64,000 nucleotides of DNA, from the NCBI GenBank assembly GCA_001643675.2, contig LSRY02000011.1, positions 868,001-932,000 on the forward strand, in the 5' to 3' direction. The notes beneath the pieces are model-generated. The model saw nothing but the letters and a program-made list of their open reading frames with translations. It did no database searches and was not told the origin of the DNA. A program made the translations under genes and the position numbers. The stretch is from Monocercomonoides exilis (lineage: Eukaryota > Preaxostyla > Oxymonadida > Polymastigidae). Each line of letters opens with the position of its first letter. The stretch's first letter is position 1. Of this stretch, positions 35,201 through 49,200 are shown in pieces.

Positions 35201-36568
35201 TGGAAAGACGAAGAAGTCGCAAATGTTTTGAATTCAATTACAAAGATTAACATTTTCAAACACTTTGAATATGAGAAAAGTTGGTTCGTGTCCTCTCATC
35301 CAATTCCATTTTTGAAACAGATCTCAAATTCAACCCCAACACAAACCACACCAAGCATTTCAAGACAAATGGATAATAATACTTCTAAGTCTTCACAAGT
35401 CTTTTCACTTACGGCGACTTCCCCTTCTTCTTCATCATCGATCTCTTCAATTGTAACGCAGCAACATGTTTCAAATCAATTATTTCCAAAAAGCTCTGAT
35501 AGAATCTTATCAAATCAAGCTTCTACTTACTCTCCTGGCAAGCCAATAGACTTGACCGAAGATAAGCCCCCTTATATTTCTTCAACTTTATATTCTCATC
35601 CGTTTGTTTCAGCAACAACTTCTCTTTATGCCACTCCTCATTGGAGGGATACGCCAATTCCACTTTGTTTTTTCTTTAACACGTTTTTCTACCAGAAGCT
35701 TAGCAAAGGAGGCGAAGGGTACAGCTTTGATGCAGTGAAACGATGGACAAGAAAGAGGAGTGTGTTTTCAATGTATGAAAGAACACTGAAGTGGAATGAC
35801 TGGATTGGAAAGACACGAAAAAGGATAAGAAAAATAAATATTCAAAGAAATGATGACAATTCTGAAAATGAGACACTCTCAAATACTGAAGAATACAAAA
35901 ATGAAAAACCATTAAACAGAAAGATGGATTCTCAATTTTCAAAAAAGAAAGAATGTAAAGAAGAAAACTGGAGAACAATGTGCTGGACATTTGATAAGGT
36001 GATTATTCCTGTGTATCTTTCGTCACATTGGACACTTTGTGTTATTAATTTGCGTCTTCAACAATTTGAATATTTTGATTCACTGAAAAAGAATGGGGAG
36101 AAAGTGGTTGGAGTTATCAAAAGATGGGTTGCTGATGAAATTGCAGATAAGGGAATTAAAGTGTGGAGGAAAGCATCCTCAAAGAGAAAGCGTATGATTT
36201 CTGAAGATGAGAAAGAAAGCCATCATTTGAAGAGTAATGAATTTGAACACAAAATTACTGAAATTGAAAGCGATAGCAGTTCAGAAAGTGAAGACTCAAG
36301 CAACAGTTCAAATGATAGCGATGTAATTTTTGAAGAAGTTATGGGTGAAGAAGGAAAGAAAGAGATTATTAGAGAGGTCATCAACTGGCCACTATTTTGT
36401 CCATCGAATATGCCAAGGCAACAGAACAGTTCAGATTGCGGTGTGTTCCTTTTGTTAAGTTGTGATTGCGTTCTGAGGAATGCGCCATTAATCTTTGGAC
36501 AAGCAGCAATCAGCAAAGTTAGGGATGAGCTTATTAAATTGCTTTTAAATCCAGATTCTGAACTTTAA
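32214..36568 (+). CDS. Ulp1/SENP-type SUMO protease (C48 family) with long disordered N-terminus and split catalytic domain
   Basis: The first exon (32214-32336, starts MSFISSSS) joins in phase 0 across a 50-nt intron (GTTTGC to ACACAG) to a long exon, giving about 1,434 residues. The first ~820 residues are low-complexity Ser/Thr/Pro/Glu with charged patches. The protease domain starts with 'KWLNDEVINYVLELM' (~830) and resumes with 'FFFNTFFYQKLSKGG'. The catalytic triad is visible as His1255 ('SSHWTL'), Asp1272 ('YFDSL', 17 residues later as in yeast Ulp1) and Cys1392 ('SDCGVF'), with the preceding Gln in 'PRQQNSSDCG'. Two insertions enlarge the domain: about 260 residues after the first helix, and an acidic ~70-residue stretch between Asp and Cys. 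The role is removal or maturation of SUMO, usually nuclear. The gene is convergent with the giant gene. Confidence 0.85.
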
Positions 36569-36874
36569 TGCTTTAACAAAATTATGAAAAATATTTAGGT
36601 TTTATTTTAAACATTATAAACATTGTATTTAAAGGAAACAAAATTTTTTTTAAAGCAACCGCTTATTTTTGTAAAATTTGAGAAAATAGAAAGAAATGCA
36701 AAATACTTTTTTTTTGAAATACAAAAATGAAGAGCGTTGACATTAAACTATGAAACAAGATAAATAACAATTGAAGTGGTTCGAATACAATAGTGAAATA
36801 AACATAGCTTATAAAACAAGAAGCTAAAAGAGGATAAAACACATCAATAAAAATTAAGATTTGAAACAACTCTA
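36569..36874. other. 306-bp convergent intergenic spacer
   Basis: This is the 3' flank shared by the Ulp1-like gene and the giant gene. It is A/T-rich with AATAAA-like hexamers on both strands and contains no gene. Confidence 0.5.
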
Positions 36875-39800
36875 TTACAAGTTCAATACGAACTCGTCGT
36901 CAATTGCATCATTCTCTCTCTCTCTGAGCTCCACCTCTCTTTCTTTTGCTCTTTCCTTGTCCATGTCTCTAAGAGCAGTCACAACTCCAACGGCAGCTCT
37001 GTTTGTTCGAGGACGAATCCAGCTTGTGGACGGCGTTGAGAAGAATGTGGAAGTCGCTAGTGTTTCTACATCTGACAGGAAATTCGGCATAAGACCTGGA
37101 GAATCACGGCCAAACGGAGACGAGAAAAACGAATTGAAGCCCATCATTTCAGGAAAGCCAGGAGTTGCAGAGCCAATCTGAACGGCTGACAAATCTCCTT
37201 CCCTTCCAAATCCAGGAATTGTTGAAATAGCAGGTGGGATCGCATACTCACCCAATCCGAGCTCACTTGACGTTGGGAGATTGAAGCGAGCGATGAGGGA
37301 CTCAGAGGAATTTGTCTCAGAAAGCGAGAGATGATCAGAGGGAGGAGGAGGCTGCGGAGGTTGAACAGCAGGCTGAGGTGGCGCTTCTTCCACTTCATCT
37401 GCTGGGTCCATCACAAACGGGCGACCGAACCGAGTCTGGAAGGTCTCAATAAGTGAAGGCTGCTGCGGGAGAGGAGTGGGACAGGGCGAAGGTGCAAGAC
37501 CCATTGGAGATGAAGAGAGTGTGAGTGTGGGATACGATACTGTTGGAGAAGCAGTGATCCGAAGCTTTCCAACGCTTGAAGCAATTGATGGATGTGTACC
37601 GAATGCAACAGCAGATGGGAAGAATGTGAGGAAGCCTTCGCACACTTCAGCGATGAAGTGGCAGACTTGCCGGCGCATCCATTCCATATCCCACTTCAAC
37701 GAGCAGCTGGGTGGGAGTGTGGAGAACAAAAAAGTGCATTCCTCAAACTTGTCTGGACGATAGTGCTCTTTTTTCTTTTCTGTTGATTGTTTTTCCTCCT
37801 CTTTTTTCTGCTCTTCGTTTGATTCCATTGTTTCATTCTTTTTGTTTTCAGTTTCGTTTTCTTGCTTTTCATTATTTGTTGTTTTTGTAATTGATTCTTG
37901 CATTGATGATTGCTGATTATTTAATGCACCGTTGTTATTTTGCATGGAATTAGTCTCAACAAGCTTTACATTTAAATTGTTATTTGTTGGATTTAATGAA
38001 ATCATTGGATGAGACAAACTTGGATCTGACGCAAGAGAAGGTGAAAGTGCATAAGATGCAGACGAAGGAGCGTTTTCAGCAATTGAACTGACAATTTTAT
38101 TTGAAGATTGAGGAATAACTTTGTCGAAAAATGATTGATTAGGCCACAAAGAAGATGACGTTGACTGAGTGAACACCTGGTTGTTTGCTTTTGGCTCATT
38201 TGAAAGAGATTTTGAAGAATTTGAAGGAAAAGATGATGTTGAAAGAACTGTATTCTGATTTTGAGGCTGTTGAATTTGAAAAGACGGAACGGGGTGCTGC
38301 TGCGAAATCACACGAAATGAAAGGCTGCTAAATGCAGAAGGCGAACGAGGAGGTGAAGGAGGATCAATAAATCCTTCTGATTTTTTGGAGTTTGTTGAAA
38401 AAGAAGAGGAAAGAATTGTTTGAGGAGAAAAGTTTGTGGGAAGAGAAGCTGAAAATGAAGAATTCGGAGGAGTGGGAGTTGTCAGTGTTGAAGCAGGTGA
38501 AGAGAAAGATGAAAAAGCAGAAAAAGATATTGCTTTAGAAGGAGGAGATGATAAAGAAGGCTCAGATATCAATGAAGAAGGAGATGACGACGACGATGAA
38601 GAAGATGAAGAAGAGGAGGCAGAAGAAATAATTGGTGAGCTCTTATAAACAGAAGTCACTCTTTCAAGTTCAGCTTTCATTCTTTCTCGCTTTTGCCTTA
38701 TCAATTCCTGCTTTTTTGTATCAAGTCGTTTTTTCCTTTCCTCTTCTCTCTTCTTCTTTTTCCTTGCGCTTCTCCTTCTTTCGTCCATCTTCATTATTTT
38801 GTTCTTCAGTCCAACATACACCGCTATCATTGTGTCAGCCATCAAGCTCTCCTTCTCAGCTGTTGTGGCTGCACGTGCAATGAGAGGCGTCATCGATTCC
38901 GGAAGCGGCGTCGCCTGCTCCTTTCTGGTTGGAATAGGGCGTGTGGAGAGAGGAGGCGTGGGAGGCGTGATGGGTGTGGTGGCAGTGGCAAATGTCGATA
39001 GTTGGTTGAGTTGTGCTGTTGTTGGACGGGGTGGAACAAGTGGTGGTGGCGCCTTTGGGTGATTTCTGGATGAGCCCTGGACGAGTGCTGTGAGAGGCAT
39101 GCAAGAGACGCAGCTTGAATTTGTTTGAAGAGAGAGGCGTGAATCAGGACGCATGCTTGTATACGAACTAGCATATGAACGCATATCATCATCGTAATTG
39201 CTGATGCGATCATCTTGTTCTTGTTCATGTGAGTCAAAGCCACTTGTTTTGCTTTGTTTGATCTCGTTGTTCTTTTTGAAGTCAGATTTTGTTTCGTCTT
39301 TGCCTTTCAATTGCTGCTGTGTGCTTGTACTTTCAGCCAATGATTGTGCTTCATCGTCACTTTCGTCCATTGCCTCTTCAGGTATTTGAGACAGTCTGAG
39401 TGAAGAGAATCGGAGGCTGCCGCTTTCGTTGTCTCTGTTCTTGTTTGGTCGAGGAAGAAAAGGGGATGAAAGAGAAGAAACAGAAGTCGTAGGAGAAAGA
39501 GGAGGAGGGGAAGAAGACGAGTCTACAAAGGGAGACAGATTCATTTTCGGTTCATTTGGATCATCCAGGTCTCCATTTTCGATTGATTCCTCCATTTCTC
39601 TGATTTGCTCCTTCTCAAATGCTTCTTCTTCTGCTATTTCGTCTTCTTCTGGAATGTATTTGTCTTCATAGTTGTAGTCACATTCTTCCAATGTTGACTT
39701 TCTCTTCCATTTGTCAAATGTTTCCAGAGCATCAGCAGAAGCAAATGAGATGAAAGAAGGAAACATTAATAGTGGATCTTCTTCTTTCTTCTTCTTTTCT

Positions 39801-42800
39801 TTGTCTTCTTCTTCCTCTTCCTCCTCCTGCTCATCTTCTTTCTTTTTGTTGCTTTTATTCTGGTTGTCTTGCTCGTTCTTCTCTTCCTCATCATCCACAT
39901 ATTCATCACTTGATGAATCTGATTCCTGCCAATAGATGTCATCCACAAGTGCATTAGGAGCATCCAACAGTTGATGCAACCTCAACTGCTTCATCAGTTG
40001 TTTATGTGCTTTCTTCTTCTCTCTCCTTACCTCCTGTTCATACAACCTCTTTTTGATCCGCTCTAATTCCTCCAATTTCTGCTTCCTTTTCTTTTCCTGG
40101 ATGATCTTCTTCTCAATCTCTAAGGAATGCTCTCCGTGCAGACAGCTCATTGAAGCTAATAGAAGGCCATCTGCCAACCGCATCATGTCATCGATAATCT
40201 CAAATCTGTCAAATTGATTGATGAAAAGCGATTTGAGAGGATGTGGATGAGGAGAAGGGAAGTGCGATGAGAGAAGCCCAACAAGTTCAGGCGCATGATA
40301 TGCAACTGCCAATTCAGCAGCAGAAGAAGATGAGGAAGAGGAAGAGGAAGAGGAAGAGGAAGAGGCTGAAACCTGATTTTCATTTGCATTTGACGCAGCT
40401 GCATTGCCTTGTGCAAGTGGAACATTAGAGGGAGTTTGAATTGAGAGATTTGATTGAGTAGAAGGAACTTCTGACTGAGTGTTCATATTTGCTGAAGAGC
40501 TTGATGCATTTTTCTCATTTCCTTCCATTGACTTGTTATTATATGTATTGTTTTCGTTATTGCCATCATTGACAATTCCATTGTTGTCAATATTCCCACT
40601 GCTATTTCCATTGTTTTCTAGAGTTACCATCGAATTTGCTTTGTCTGGTTCAGAGTTTGTGCTGTTTTGATTGATTGAACTTATCTTTTCAGCGTTTTCC
40701 TTTGACTCAATTTCTTCTTGAACAATCTCCTTTGCCACTCTCTCTTCATTTCCATCTTCTATCAAATTATTTGACTTCTCTTCTGAATTTGTTTGTTGCA
40801 TTTTGCTATCCTTTATGATCACTTCTGAAGAACCATTGCTCGAAGAATTCGAAGACATCTGCACAGAATTGTTGGAATTCGACTCAGCAGCTGAAGAATC
40901 TGACTGAGATGCTGCTTTGTTGTGATTCTGTTTCTGGCTGTTGTGAATGACATTATTGTTGTGGTTGTGAGAAGGAGGTTGAACAGAAGCAGGAGCTGGG
41001 TTGTTGAGTGGAGGGAGTTCGGGTGTTGGGGCATTGAAGATGTCGTTGTTCTGATCATCTTCATTTGCATCTGTGGTGGACTGAGCCAGCGAAGAACGCG
41101 GCAAAGCAGACGAAGCAGCACCAGATGCAGTAAAAGACGAAGAAGACGAAGAAGAAGGTGCTGCAGTTGAGGAAAAAGCAGTAACTTGAGCAAATGCAGC
41201 GTATGTTGGTGGCTGTGTGTCAGGAGAGTGCTGAATGTTTGCCCTTCCACCCGGAGACGTGAATGAAGACGTGGCTGTCTGCTGCAGCTCGTCAAACTCA
41301 GCCGATGCCGAAGAGCTCAGCTGCTTCCGCCGCGACATTGCAAACGGAGTGAAGTTGCGTTTGGAGCGCGAGGCGATTGGGATGATCGGCTTAGGCGATG
41401 GAAGATGAGTGGAAGAGATGGTTGTGCGTGGGGCTGGTGGAATGACCTGATTCAAATAGGAAAGATTGCTCATGGGCTGAGTTGGTGCAGGGGGATGTAG
41501 TGAAAGAGGCGATGGATGTGGCTGTGAAGAAGCCGAAACAGAAGACGATGAAGAGGAGGAAGTTATCACGACTCCTGGTGCTGATGGGGAAGATGAAGCA
41601 GAAGCATAAGCAGACGCAGAAGCAGATGCTGAAGACGAAGTTTGAGGAAGTTGTTGCACTTGAAGAGAAGCTGATTGCTGATTGGTTTCAGTTTGTTTTT
41701 GTTCATCTGATTTTGTAGGATCTTCTGTTGAAGCTGAGGATGATACTTCAACATTTGTAGAGGCAGTCACAGCAGCTGAAGAAGAAGATGGTTGTTCTGC
41801 TGATTGAATATTTGTAGCATCAGATGAAGACGAAGCAGAAGCAGAAGCAGCTTTCTCCGCAGCCTCCTTTTCAGCCGCTTCCTTCTCAGCAGCAGCCTTT
41901 TCCGCTGCCGCCTTCTTCTCCATCTCCACTTTCCGTCTTTCCTGTGCCTTCATCTTCTCCTCTCTCTCTTTTGCTCTGATGATGTCGCACACATCCTTCA
42001 AGTTGAGGGAGTTGAGGATGTAGTGGTGCTCCTGCATAGCCATCGCTGTCTCCGGAATCTCAATCGGCACTCCGTTTTTGTCTTCAATCGCATCCACTTT
42101 CTTCCTCAGAGTCGCCAACTGCATCGCAACTGTGTCTTCCTCTGGCACATACGTCGCCTTGCCTGAGCGTGGCACTGTGCTCAGCTCGCCAAAGAAGCCG
42201 TCTCTGCCAGAGTCAATCACAGAAAGAGAGGTAGGCACGTCTGGATTGTCCAGAATGTCCTCTGCAGCCACTTCTAAGAAGTAGGATGGCATTGTTCTGT
42301 CGCCCAAGATGACAAAGTTGGTCAGATAGCAGTCGATGTCTTCTTCTGACTCCAGTTGGATTTCGGTTGAGAGAAGCGGCTCGATCGGCTGAGTGGGCGA
42401 ATAGACATCACGCATTGAGAGTGTCTCTGAAGAGGGAGAGGGAGAGGAAGAAGAAGAAGAAGAAGCAGATGAAGATGAAGAATTAATGTCAGGTGTAGCA
42501 GCGACTGAATCAGAAGAAGAAGAGGAGGAAGAAGAGGAGGAAGGAGATGATGATGACGATGACTGCTGAGCCGCTTGTGGACTCAGAGGAACAGGTTGTT
42601 CTGTTGCAGTTGCTGAATGAGCAGATGAATTAGATGAAATGTTTGGAGAAGGAGAAGGAGAAGGAGAAGATGCAGAAGAAGGCTGTTGAAGAGAAGGAGA
42701 AGACGATAAAGCAGGCGTTGATGTTGGAGTAGTTGTGCGGTGCATAAGTTGAGCAGAAGGAATAATGGTGTTATTCTCAGAAGATGAAGATGAAGAAGGA

Positions 42801-43221
42801 GAAGGAGATAAAGGTGATTGAGTATTTGAGTTTCCCTGTGAAGGATATTGTGAGAGGGAAGCCTGAGGCGGAGGAGGTTGAGGTCTGTTTGCTGTTGAAG
42901 AAGCAGCAGCAGAAGAAGAAGCAGAAGTTGAAAGAGAAGGAGAAAGTGAGCGAGTGTTCTGTTGTAACTGTTGTAAGTATTGTTGTTGTGAGATAGACTG
43001 AGGAGGCACAGGCTGTGTATGCAACTCCTTTGACTGCATCTGCTGTGCTGGCTGTGCTTTTTGTGTCTGCTGTTTCAGTTGTGTCATTTGTGTCTGTAGT
43101 ATTTGTTGTGATTGAGCTGTCTGAAGTGACTGAGGTGGCTGAGATGATTGAGATGATTGAGTAGGCTGAAGTGTTTGTGTGCTCTGCTGTTGAGATGCAG
43201 CAGATTGAGTCTGTGGAGAAG

Positions 43222-43252
<31 letters not shown>

Positions 43253-46200
43253 GGAAGAGGAAGAAGAAGATAGAGAAGGAGATGAAGACTGCTGCACGGA
43301 CTCCGGACTCAGAATAGGGATGGGCTGTATGGCGACAGGGGGAGTGTATGATTGAGGCGGGAAAGGAGATTGAGAGCGCATCTGCATGTGCATCTGCACC
43401 TGCATCTGAAGCTGCCGCTGCTGCTGAAGAAACTGCTGCTGATACTTCTGCTGCAGCTCCTGCTCTTTCTTCAGCTCGTCCTCTCTTTTCTTCTTCCTTC
43501 CTTCTCTTTCTCTGAGTATGACTGTCTTCAGCTGCTGCATCTCTTTCAGCTGGATGTTCTGAATCGTCTTCATCTGCGCCAAATGCTCCACAACCAGATC
43601 GTCGTGCTGCTGCTGATGTTTCATCTGTAGTTTGAACAGCTCTGGGTTGTCCTTGTTCTCATCCAGCTCAACCTGCTGCTTCTCCTTCAGCTCTGTCATC
43701 TTCTGCACAAATACCTCCTGCAGCGAAATCTGCTGCTCCTGATGCTCTATATGCAGCTTCCGTGTGCGCGAAAGATGCTTCGGCTTCTGTTTCTGTTTGT
43801 CCTTTGGCTCTTTCTCTTTCTCTTGCTGTTCTTTCTGCTCTTTGCCTCCTCTTTCTTCTTCGTTGCCTTCTTCATTTTCTTCTTTGTCTTCTTTCTTCTT
43901 TTCCTTCTGATTTTGAGTGTCTGGAACCAAATGGAGTGCCTGCTGCTGCTGTTGAATGAATGTCTGTTGTTGCTGGAACATCCACAGCTGCTGCTGAATA
44001 AGCACAATTTGCTGCTGCTGCTGTTCAGACGTGAGAGAAGGGTGTGGCTGTGCCAGCTGCTCCAGCTGCGTCTGCAGCTCAGCCATCTTCGCACTCAGCT
44101 GCTGTTGATAGTCCTGCTGCTGCTGCTGAAGAGCGTTTCTTCGCTTCACCAGCTCTTCTCTCTGCTTCTTCCATGCTTCGTATCTTTCAGAGTCCTGAGA
44201 TTCCTTCACAGAAGAGTAGAGGAAGTGATGGTGCTTCAGCTGCAGTTGCACTTCTCTCTGCCTCAACATCAGCTGCTGTTGGAAGAGAAGCTGCTGCTGC
44301 TGGTGCAGTCGGAGCTGCTGTTGATACAGTTCTTGTTGTCTTCTCCATTCTTCCTCTCTTCTCAGACGAAGCTCTCTTTGCTTCGCCTCTTCCAGTCTTC
44401 GCGCCTCCTCCAGTGTGTTCATCCGGAACATCCCGTGTGTCTGTTGCATGTTCTGTTGATTGCTCGCATTGCCAGACGAGCTCAACGGCGACTGCTTCAT
44501 CATCATCTGCTGCATCTGCATCTGAAGCGCCTTCTGCCTCTCAATCATCTGCTGCTGAAGATGCAGTTGCTGCTGCTTTTGGAGCTCCAGTTGCCTTTTG
44601 AATGGATCTTCTTTGGCTTTTCCTTCTTCATTGCTTGCGGAAGGCTCTTCTTTCTTTTCTTCTTTTTCTTTCTTCTCTTCCTCTTTTTTGTTTTCTTCTT
44701 TCTCTGTCACATTGCTTTGTTGTTGATTTTGTGGTGATGCTGAAGGTATATGCGATTGAAAAGAAAGTTGCTGCTGATGCTGCTGCTGTTGTTGAATATG
44801 CTGTTGTTTTGCCATCATCTGCTGTTGCATCTGCATTTGAAGTTGTTTTTGTCTCTCCAACATTTGCTGTTGAAGTGCTTGCTGTTGCTTTTTGATCTGC
44901 TGCTGATACAATTCTTGTGTCGTTTGAACTTTCTTTTCATTCGAATTCAAATTTGAATCTGATTTTGGCTTTTCTTCCTCTTTCTTTTCATTGTTCTCTT
45001 TTGATTGAAGAGTCTCAATATGTTTTGTCTGCTCGTTTACTGTAATATTTTTCGTTGCTTCTTCATTTTCTTTATCCTTTTTATTTGTTTCATCTCCATT
45101 TTTCTCTTTCTCTTTCTCTTTTTCCTTTTCTTTCTCCTTCTCTTTATTCATTTTAGTTGCAATAAGCAATGAAGGAGCAGGTCTGTCTTGAATGATGTCT
45201 TGAGACGGCTTCAGCAGCATCTGTTGCAAACGACGCTGAAGTTTCAGCACTTTTTCCTGCTCTTTCTTTTGCTCAGCTTCTGTTTTCTCTTCTGAATGTG
45301 ATGAAGTTTGTGGTTGACCCAATTGATGTGTTGTCTGGTTTTGTAGGAAAGACGATGAAAGAGCAGTTGCTGAAGCTGATTGAGAAGGAGAAGGAGAAAG
45401 AGATGGAGATGAAGACAGCGAAGGAGAGGAAGAAGAAATGAGAGAAGGAGAAGTTGATTGATAAGGAGCATGAGCAGGAGAAGGAGAAGAAGAAGAATTC
45501 GAATGCAAAGGAAGAGGAGAAGGTGAGAGAGAAGGCGAAGATGCAGTTTGCAATGTTGGCTGCTTTTGTTGCATCAGCTGCTGATACTTCTGCTGCATCT
45601 GCATTTGAAGCTGTTTTTGCTTCTCAATCATTTGCTGTTGAAGTAATTGTTGCTGTTGAAGTTGAGCTTTCTTCATTTGCTCTTGAATTGTTTCTTTATT
45701 ATTCATCGTGTTTGATTCAGATCCATCTTTTGCTTCGATTGCCTCTTTTTGTTGCAATTCTTGAGCATTCTGCGTTGTTTGAACAATATTTGTCTGATTT
45801 TCATTCTCTTTTTCATTCACTTCTTTGTTTTCTCTTTGTGATTGTGCTTTATTCATCCGTGTCTGCATCTGCATCATCAGCTGCTTTTGTCTCTCCATCA
45901 TCTGCTTCTGAAGGAGCTTCTGTTGTTCTTGCTGTATTTGGAGCTGCCTCTGAAATGCATTCTCTTTTGATTCGTTGGACATTAAAGAGCTTGATGAATT
46001 TATTGATTGTTTTGAATTTGTTGCATTTTGTTGCATCTTTTCAGTATCATTTGTTTGATGCTGTTGTTGAACAAGACTTGTATCTGTTGTTTCTCTCTTA
46101 TCTTCAAGTTTTTCTGGTTTGCTTTCTAATTTGTCATTCTCTTTCTTTTCTTCTCTTTCATCTTCTTTTTCCTTTCTCAGCATTCTTTTCTTTGATTCAT

Positions 46201-49200
46201 CGATTGTTGGATGATGTGAATCCAATGAAAGAGCATTGGCTGAATGTATCATCAATGAATGCACATGGTTCTTTCTGTGTTGATGTCGTTCTTCTTTTGA
46301 ATCAGCTGGTGAAGAAGTAGAAGATGTTGATGATGAAGGAGAAAGAGGAAGAGAGGAAGAGGGTGATGAAGACAAAGGAATCGGAGCTGGTGAAACAGAA
46401 TTTGAAAGTACAGTTGAATTATGTTCTCCATCATTTTCAGTTTTTTGTATTTCACCTTCCTTTTCTGTTGTTACATGCTTTTGATTCTGCACAAGTGATT
46501 GTATTGATTGGTTAGGTGTTTTCTTCATTTGTTGCATCATCTGCTGCTGAAGAAGAGCCTGTTGCTGCATTTGAAGCTGCAGTTGCTTTTGGTAAGCATC
46601 TTGCTGCTTTTTCAGCTGTGCTTCTCTCATTCCCATCAACACACTTTGATTGTTCGCTTTTAGGTTTGTAACTTCTTTTTGGGTATCATTTTTTTTTGTT
46701 TTTTGTAAAGTTTCTTGTTCTTTTCCAACTGATTCATTCGGTTTGTTTTGTTCTTCTCTTTCATTCAGCTTTGATCGATTGCGAATGTGCAGCAAATCAT
46801 CATTGTCATCAGTTTTTGAAATTGTGTCTTCTGATTCTTCACTTTCTTTCTCATCTTTTTCATGACTAATTGCCGAATTGGGTTGAGGCAAAGAAGTTGA
46901 TAAATGTGTTGGAATTGAAGACTGTTGAGCTAAAATTTCTTGCTCATTTGAAGTTATATCTTTCTTTTCATTCTTCTCTTGAGTATTCAAATGCTGTGGC
47001 TGTAATTGTATTTGTGACGGGGTGTTCATTTGTTGAGTGCGTCTGTTCATCAACAGCTGCTGCTGTTGTTGTTGTTGCATTCTTTCTTTCATTTGCTTCT
47101 GCATCTCCATCTGCTTCTGCATCATCTGCTGCTGAAGAAGTTGCTGTTGCTGTTGAAGATGCATATTAAACGCATTTTGAGTGTTTGGTTTTTCCTTCTG
47201 AGATTTGGATTCAGAAAGCAAAAGTGGATTTTTCGCTTTCTCCTCTTTATTTTTGTCAGCAATATCTTCTTCTTTAAAACCATCTTCTTTTTTCTGTTCA
47301 TCATTTATTGTTTCAATTGTTGTATCCAGCAATTTCTTATCTTCAATTCCATCTGGTCGCTTTTGCTGTGAACTTTCAGTGCAAACATTGTTCTGTAAAC
47401 TATTCATTGAAGTATTCTGTGAATGCATTTGAGAAGAAGCCAACTTCTTCTGTTGATGGAACAGCTGGTATTGTTGGTATTGTGAGTGCTGAGTAGCTGA
47501 TTGTTGTGCCATTGACATCTGCAGCTGCTTCTGCCTTTCCATCATTTGCAGTTGAAGCGTCTTTTGTTGCTGCTTTTGGAGCTCAAGTTGCTTCAAATAC
47601 TTCTCTTGCTGCTGTTTTATCAGATTCTCTTTCATTTCTTTTGCTTTTTCTGCGTTTTGAGCATCTAATGATTTCTTGTTTGATTCAATCTGTTGTTGTT
47701 CATGCATTAACATTTGTGCATGTCGAAGATTCGATTCATCTTTTTCATTTATTTCATTTTTGAAATCACTTTTAACCAATTGAGCAACAACTCTTTGCTC
47801 TGATTTTTCTTCTTTGGATTCATCCTGCTCTTCTTCCTCTTCTTCTTCTTGTTCCTCCTCCTCACCATCTTTCTCTTCGATTTCATCCATTTTATTTTCG
47901 GTATCATCTTTCTTCGAAATAGTTTCTTCATTTTCCTGTGAATGTGCAATATTCCCCTTTTCCTCATTATCTTCAGGTTTCTCTTCTGTTTGCTCTTCTT
48001 CCAGAAATGCTTGAAACAAATCATAAGGTGCTCGAAATGCATCCACCTTTCTATGTTTTGCTCCTTCCCTTTCTGTTTCTGTATTTAATGATTGAGGAAT
48101 TGGAAGAGGAAGAGGAGGCAGAGGAGGAACAATTCGTTGACGATGCTGTGTAACTTGCTGATGTTGATCAATATCAACATTTGCATCCTCTTCTGTTACA
48201 AATGAAAAAGTATCTGTTGATGAACGAAGAGATGAAGCTGATGCGTCTTTGTGGAGATACGAATTTTGATCTTCTGAGTCCAATTCATCTTTTTCTTCGC
48301 GTTCTTCCTCTTCCTCCTCCTCCTCTTCTTCTTTGTCATTTTCGTTTTCGCTATCATTTTCGTCTTCTTTGTTTTCATCTTTCTCCGTTTCCATCTCAAC
48401 TTTTTCACTTTCTTCGAAATCCTTTCTTAACTTTTCCTCTTCCAATAATTGTGGAGCATTCATTGAATTCTGTAAAGTTTTGTCTTCTTCAATATCTTCA
48501 TTGTTCTCATGCAACGACGATGATGAACTTTGTTCCTTTCCCAGTAAATCTGGTTGCAAACTCTTATTATTTTCATTCTCCTCTTTCAAAATACCATTCA
48601 TTTGTGTCGATTTCGTTGCTTTTGCTGTCAAAAGAGGTGTTGGAGGTGATTTCTTCTGCCTTTGCTGTTGAAGCTGCTTTGCATACAAATCTTTCTGTTT
48701 TTGCAGTTCATTCTCTTTCCTCAAATCATTTTCCTCTTTTTTTAAATCAACATTTTTATTCGCTTCTGACGGAATCTTTTGAATGAATTGTGATGTTTGT
48801 GGCTGAAGTGATGAAGAATGCAGCTTTTGTTGGTATTGCATCATCATCTGCTGCTGCATCGCTTTCTGCTTTTCCTTCATTTGTTGCTGCAAAAGATGCA
48901 TTTTCTGTTGTTGTTGTTGTTGTTGTGATAGACTTGGTGTTTGTTGGCTCAAATGATTGGGCAATGAATCGATAGAAGGAGGAGGAGGAGGAGGAGAGGA
49001 GGAAGAAGAAGAAGAAGATGCTGATTGAGAAGTGGAATTCGAATTGAAAGTGCAAGATGAAGATAAAGAAGTTGTGACAACAGAAGGGTTGGGTGTTCTT
49101 GGATAAGAATTAGATGACAAATGAGAAAGAGAAGAAGAAGAAGAAGAAGATGATGATGATGAAAAAAAATCTTGTTGTGAATGAGAAAATGAATTGTCTG

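Noticed and set aside
36775-36795. GGTTCGAATA, resembling a tRNA T-loop
   Set aside because: No matching acceptor stem, anticodon stem or D-arm could be folded around it on either strand.
43742-44737. 331-codon Leu/Phe-rich frame on the plus strand inside the giant gene
   Set aside because: It is the antisense shadow of Gln (CAG) and Glu/Lys codons, which read as Leu, Cys and Phe on the other strand. The same applies to the other long plus-strand frames from 37 to 53 kb.
43350-48910. CRISPR-like or tandem DNA repeat array
   Set aside because: The repeated units are degenerate protein modules with variable linkers in an open reading frame, not direct DNA repeats with unique spacers.
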